Below are positions 60,562 to 64,000 of a stretch of DNA of 64,000 nt, one piece after another. The notes under the pieces are model-generated. The model did not search any database and was not told the DNA's origin. It saw only the letters and a list, made by a program, of their open reading frames with translations. Origin of the DNA: Novosphingobium sp. PP1Y (GTDB lineage: Bacteria; Pseudomonadota; Alphaproteobacteria; Sphingomonadales; Sphingomonadaceae). Within the stretch, counting starts at the first letter, position 1. Each line of letters begins with the position of its first letter. The translations under genes and the position numbers were made by a program. The stretch spans positions 124,001-188,000 of the forward strand of contig NC_015583.1 of NCBI RefSeq assembly GCF_000253255.1, in the 5' to 3' direction.

Positions 60562-61292
60562 TATCCTCGTTCCTTCACCGAAGCTACGCGAGCCGAGTAG
60601 ATTGCATCCGATATCACCCGATGCAGGGCATCGACATCGCCGTTCAGATAGTGACCGCCCGGCAGTTTCACATGCACGACATTGGGCTGGTCCATGTACG
60701 GGCACAGGCTCGTGGTTTCCCTGGCGCCCGAAACGCAGACGACCGGAATCCAGGTAAGCCTGCGCGCGCCGGGGATGGCGTCAGCATCGGGCTTTGACCA
60801 GTTGAACATCTCGGACGGCGATGCGCGCAGGAACAGCGTGTCGGTAGGCACGACCATGATGACCTTGGCGATCTTCGCGCGCACCGGGCCGGGCATGGCG
60901 GATAGCGCAACCGGGATCATATCCGATCCAAAGGATTGACCGACGAGGACCACACGGTCTGCGCGGCCGAACTCCAGCGCCTTTTCGATGGCGGTCGCAA
61001 CCAGATTGCGAACTTCCAGCGGTGAACGCCGATGGCGGAAATAGACGAGCGAATTGACGCCGATGACAGGGATGCCGTCCGCGGCCAAGCGCGCGGCGAT
61101 CTTAGGCCCCATTCCCATCCTGAAGCCCATGTCACCGGACAGGACGACCGCAGCCAGCCCCCCTGCGGGGTTCCCGGCCTGCGGGTTTGCAGCGACCGGC
61201 ACGAAAGTCTCGCCGCCAAAATACCCGATGTAGCCCAGAAATCCGGCACCCGCGGCCAGCACTGCCGCCAGTGCGATAAGCAGCTTCTTCAT
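60561..61292 (-). CDS. AcvB/VirJ-like periplasmic serine hydrolase
   Basis: A 243-residue protein with a signal anchor (MKKLLIALAAVLAAGAGFLGYIGYF). The VirJ alpha/beta-hydrolase fold has VVLSGDMGFRMGMGPKIAARLAADGIPVIGVNSLVYF, the nucleophile S120 (VGQSFGSDMIPVAL) and LPGGHYLNGD with the His. AcvB in Agrobacterium hydrolyses lysyl-phosphatidylglycerol and is encoded beside lpiA. Here the mprF/lpiA-like gene lies two genes downstream, so the same lipid-turnover role is likely. ATG 61292 is preferred; the frame above lies in unlike sequence. Confidence 0.85.
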   Translation of the reverse strand: MKKLLIALAAVLAAGAGFLGYIGYFGGETFVPVAANPQAGNPAGGLAAVVLSGDMGFRMGMGPKIAARLAADGIPVIGVNSLVYFRHRRSPLEVRNLVATAIEKALEFGRADRVVLVGQSFGSDMIPVALSAMPGPVRAKIAKVIMVVPTDTLFLRASPSEMFNWSKPDADAIPGARRLTWIPVVCVSGARETTSLCPYMDQPNVVHVKLPGGHYLNGDVDALHRVISDAIYSARVASVKERG

Positions 61293-61572
61293 GACAGCGC
61301 GCTTCCTCCGACGCCATTCATGGCGTCCTGGACTTGATCCTGCACTGGTAGGACAGCCGGCTTGGCCTGCCCATGGATCTTTGATTACAGTTTCGTAACC
61401 ATCGTGACGCCCCCGCCTCGCAAACCTGCAGGAAACGGACGAGGCGGGGAGCACCTGACATGACGAAAGCGTAACGTGACACCCGCCCATCACAGTCGCA
61501 TCTTTCTTTCATGTCCGTCAGACTGCCCATCAACCGCCACCCTCACCGGCCATCATCGCCTCCCCGATCGCC

Positions 61573-61986
61573 ATGAGCCGGACTGTGCGAGCTTCCCTGC
61601 GTCGCCTGTGCATGGCAGGTGTCATGCTCTCGCTTGCAGCCGTCACCTTGGGCCTGTTCTTCGGCGCACAGAAGCTCGCCGTCCATGGGATCATCCGTCC
61701 CGCGCATCGCGATGCCCTGCCCGGCTTCACCATCGCCAGGGCAACGCCCCGATCCGGCGGGCTTGTCGTCACCAGCGTGCGGACGGACAGCGAGGCGCAG
61801 GCCTTGGGGATGGCGGCGGGCGACCGCCTGGTCGCCGTCGACGAGAAATCCGTGAAGTCCATCAGCGATGCCCGCCGCGATGTCGCGAATGCCAAAGGGC
61901 CACGACTGCATCTCGACTTGGTGCGCGATCACATTCGTCGTACGCTGATCCTCCAACACAAGACTGATCGGCATAATGAGCCATAA
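61573..61986 (+). CDS. Membrane-anchored PDZ domain protein
   Basis: A 137-residue protein. One N-terminal hydrophobic segment (residues ~13-35, LCMAGVMLSLAAVTLGLFFGA) is followed by a PDZ domain: GGLVVTSVRTDSEAQALGMAAGDRLVAVDEKSVKSISDARRDVANAKGPRLHLDLVRD. It probably binds peptide ends in the periplasm. Its end overlaps the response-regulator gene by 11 bp, so it is likely an accessory sensor of that two-component system. The 280 bases before it contain no gene. Confidence 0.8.
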   Translation: MSRTVRASLRRLCMAGVMLSLAAVTLGLFFGAQKLAVHGIIRPAHRDALPGFTIARATPRSGGLVVTSVRTDSEAQALGMAAGDRLVAVDEKSVKSISDARRDVANAKGPRLHLDLVRDHIRRTLILQHKTDRHNEP

Positions 61987-62659
61987 GATTCTGCTCGTCG
62001 AAGACGATGAGGCCACGGCAGCCTACATATGCAAGGGCTTGAACGAGGCGGGGTTTACCGTCGATCATGCCACGGACGGCAGGGACGGCTTTTTCCAGGC
62101 GAGCGACGGAACTTATCAGACGATCATCCTCGACAGAATGCTGCCGGGATTGGACGGTCTGGCAGTGCTCAATGCCCTGCGCGCAGCGGGAATCGAAACG
62201 CCGGTCATCTTCCTTTCCGCGCTTGGGACTTCGGACGACAGGGTGGAAGGGCTGCTGGCAGGCTCTGACGACTATCTGGCCAAGCCCTTCGCGTTCGCCG
62301 AACTGCTCGCCCGGCTTCGCCTGCTCTTGCGCAAGGGGAGCGCTCCGCAGGCGGAAACGAAACTGACGTGCCGGGATCTCGAAGTCGACTTGCTGTCACG
62401 CAAGGTACGCCGCGCAGGCGTGCCGGTCGATCTGCAGCCCCGCGAATTTCGCCTGCTGGAATACCTGATGCGCCACGCCAACCAGGTGGTAACGCGCACG
62501 ATGCTGCTGGAAGGCGTGTGGGATTACCATTTCGATCCGGGCACCAACGTCGTCGATGTCCACATCAGTCGCCTGCGCAAGAAGATCGACAACGCCTCTG
62601 GTGAACCCCTGCTTCATACCGTACGCGGCGCGGGATACCTGCTCGGCGCCGAGCGCTGA
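61976..62659 (+). CDS. OmpR/PhoB-type response regulator
   Basis: A 227-residue regulator. The receiver has D10/D11, the phosphorylation site D53 (IILDRMLPG) and K103 (LAKPF). Residues ~128-225 are a winged-helix DNA-binding domain (LQPREFRLLEYLMRHANQVVTRTMLLEGVWDYHFDPGTNVVDVHISRLRKKID). It begins inside the PDZ gene (11-bp overlap), and the kinase gene follows at once. Target genes cannot be named. Confidence 0.94.
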   Translation: MSHKILLVEDDEATAAYICKGLNEAGFTVDHATDGRDGFFQASDGTYQTIILDRMLPGLDGLAVLNALRAAGIETPVIFLSALGTSDDRVEGLLAGSDDYLAKPFAFAELLARLRLLLRKGSAPQAETKLTCRDLEVDLLSRKVRRAGVPVDLQPREFRLLEYLMRHANQVVTRTMLLEGVWDYHFDPGTNVVDVHISRLRKKIDNASGEPLLHTVRGAGYLLGAER

Positions 62660-62662
62660 GGT

Positions 62663-64000
62663 TTGCGCCGGTTATTCTTCCTGCCCCGCTCGACTATCGC
62701 GCGTCTGGTCGCGATGCTGGTCGTGGCCCAATTCGCCGCAACGGCCGGGATCCTCTATTTCGTACGCCTTTCCACGCAGGAAACGCTCCTGAGCGAGCAG
62801 AAAGCCGTCGTGGCAGAGCTTCGCGACGGATTGCTTGCGGAATACCGAAAGGAGGGCAAGCCTGCCCTTGTCGCTGCCATTCGCGACCGGCTGCAGTTCC
62901 CGCAGTCGGGCATACCCGTGATACTGCTCCTTAATGCGGACGGCTCCGTCGCGGCGGGCAATCTGGACAACTGGCCACCGGTTATCGGGGAAACGACCGA
63001 GTGGACGACGCTGACCCTGTACCGAAAGGACGCCACGGCGCCTGAAGCCATGGCATTTTCTGCCAGCACACTCTCGGACGGGTCTCATCTGCTGACCGGG
63101 CACGTCATCGAGAACGGCCTGCAGTTGCAGAAGATCAACGATGAAGCCTTGCTCGCCGCAACCTTGCTCGCATTCCCCATATCGCTGCTGATCGCGCTTC
63201 AGGTCGGGCGAAGCATCGCCAGACGGATTGCCTCGATCGCGAGAACGGCCGAGGCAATCGGCGCCGGCGACCTTTCCCATCGGGTTCCTCTCAACGGCAC
63301 CCACGACGCCTTCGACCAGATGGGATCGGGCATCAACGAAATGCTGGAACGGATAGAACTGCTGGTCGAGGAGCTCAGAATGGTGACCGACAGCCTTGCC
63401 CATGACCTGCGCTCCCCGGTGACGCGCCTCAAGTCGCACATCGAACAGGCCTTCGCCGACACCCGCGATGCCGACGATCTCGCCGTCCTCGAGAAGATTT
63501 CCGCCGAAGCCGATACCTTGCTGCGCATGCTGACAACAGCATTGCAGATCAGCCGCGCCGAAGCCGGAATAGGCCGGGAACGCTTCGAAACCGTCGCCTT
63601 GGGCGATCTCCTTCAGGATCTCGCCGAAATCTACGGACCCTTGGCCGAAGACTGCGGCTTCAGCCTTGAGGCAACGTTTGCGGCCCCCATCGCGATATCC
63701 CTCCACCGCGATCTCATCAGCCAGGCACTCGGCAATCTGATCGAGAACGCCTGCAAATATGCCCGCGGCGGAACCTCCATCCGCCTTGAGGCACGCAGGG
63801 ACGAGAACGCCGTTGTTCTGGTGGTAGCGGACGACGGCGTCGGCATTCCTGCCGAGCTTCGCGAAGTTGCCCTGCGGCGTTTCGGCCGCCTCGATCCTGC
63901 TCGACACAAACCCGGAGCCGGCCTTGGCCTGGCCCTCGTCGCATCCACGGCCCGTTTGCATGGCGGGATCTTCAATCTGGAAGACAACCGGCCCGGACTA
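62663..64000 (+). CDS. Sensor histidine kinase, 3' end outside window
   Basis: The frame is open to the last base, giving 446 residues so far. TTG 62663 (LRRLFFLPRSTIARLVAMLVVAQ) is taken as the start, because a membrane helix begins here; ATG 62714 lies inside that helix. A sensor region of ~120 residues and a second membrane helix follow, then a HAMP domain (RRIASIARTAEAIGAGDLSHRV). The H-box is SLAHDLRSPVTRL, the N-box LGNLIENACKYA, and the ATP lid VADDGVGIP and GAGLGLALV. It pairs with the response regulator 3 bp upstream. The C-terminal tail is missing from the window. Confidence 0.92.
   Translation, partial: MRRLFFLPRSTIARLVAMLVVAQFAATAGILYFVRLSTQETLLSEQKAVVAELRDGLLAEYRKEGKPALVAAIRDRLQFPQSGIPVILLLNADGSVAAGNLDNWPPVIGETTEWTTLTLYRKDATAPEAMAFSASTLSDGSHLLTGHVIENGLQLQKINDEALLAATLLAFPISLLIALQVGRSIARRIASIARTAEAIGAGDLSHRVPLNGTHDAFDQMGSGINEMLERIELLVEELRMVTDSLAHDLRSPVTRLKSHIEQAFADTRDADDLAVLEKISAEADTLLRMLTTALQISRAEAGIGRERFETVALGDLLQDLAEIYGPLAEDCGFSLEATFAAPIAISLHRDLISQALGNLIENACKYARGGTSIRLEARRDENAVVLVVADDGVGIPAELREVALRRFGRLDPARHKPGAGLGLALVASTARLHGGIFNLEDNRPGL

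Overview
The window is GC-rich, gene-dense DNA. It carries three large TonB-dependent receptors, several exported enzymes with Tat-like or Sec signals, an oxidative (non-phosphorylating entry) sugar pathway, a DUF6481 protein and an lpiA/acvB-type lipid module. Together these point to an alphaproteobacterium of the Sphingomonadaceae, probably Novosphingobium-like. That assignment is inferred from gene content, not from a marker gene. No rRNA, tRNA, CRISPR array or complete insertion sequence was seen.

Layout. (1) 1-4919: an operon for oxidative D-galactose/L-arabinose use (AraD1/GguC-like protein, galactose/arabinose dehydrogenase, dgoK, dgoA). Its two arabinan-degrading enzymes are broken: a GH51 arabinofuranosidase has an in-frame TAA, and a GH43 gene survives only as a frameshifted 5' stub. 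(2) 5165-9427: a TonB receptor coupled to a Tat-exported class V PLP enzyme, then a small secreted protein. (3) 9563-10740: a RES/Xre toxin-antitoxin pair with palindromic operator candidates. (4) 10860-17783: a TetR regulator divergent from a xylose-isomerase-like protein and a DUF6379-like small subunit, the pairing seen in C-glycoside deglycosidases. A TonB receptor, an exported esterase and a GH1 beta-glucosidase follow. (5) 18014-24214: an N-acyl-D-amino-acid deacylase, a GH127 beta-L-arabinofuranosidase and a GH3 lipoprotein. (6) 24559-38684: mostly housekeeping and accessory genes (GlxA-type AraC regulator, alpha/beta hydrolases, SDR, exonuclease-BRCT, yaaA, metY, BCCT transporter, PhzF/DMT/MocR).

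(7) 39444-46504: a TetR gene divergent from a tightly coupled six-gene catabolic operon of unknown substrate (Zn-type dehydrogenase, sulfotransferase, DUF1214 protein, TIM-barrel isomerase, Gfo/Idh/MocA dehydrogenase, SDR). (8) 46787-57105: a peptide/D-amino-acid scavenging locus (TonB receptor, LysR regulator, exported serine hydrolase, N-acyl-D-amino-acid deacylase, D-amino-acid dehydrogenase, RidA, dicarboxylate/amino-acid symporter). Two near-identical 17-bp palindromes, before and after lysR, probably bind LysR. (9) 57455-61292: acvB/virJ-like gene, DUF2147 gene and mprF/lpiA (aminoacyl-phosphatidylglycerol synthesis). (10) 61573-64000: a PDZ protein, an OmpR-type response regulator and a histidine kinase cut by the window end.

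The best candidates for under-described biology are the C-deglycosidase-like locus, the six-gene operon at 40223-46504 and the LysR-controlled D-amino-acid locus.
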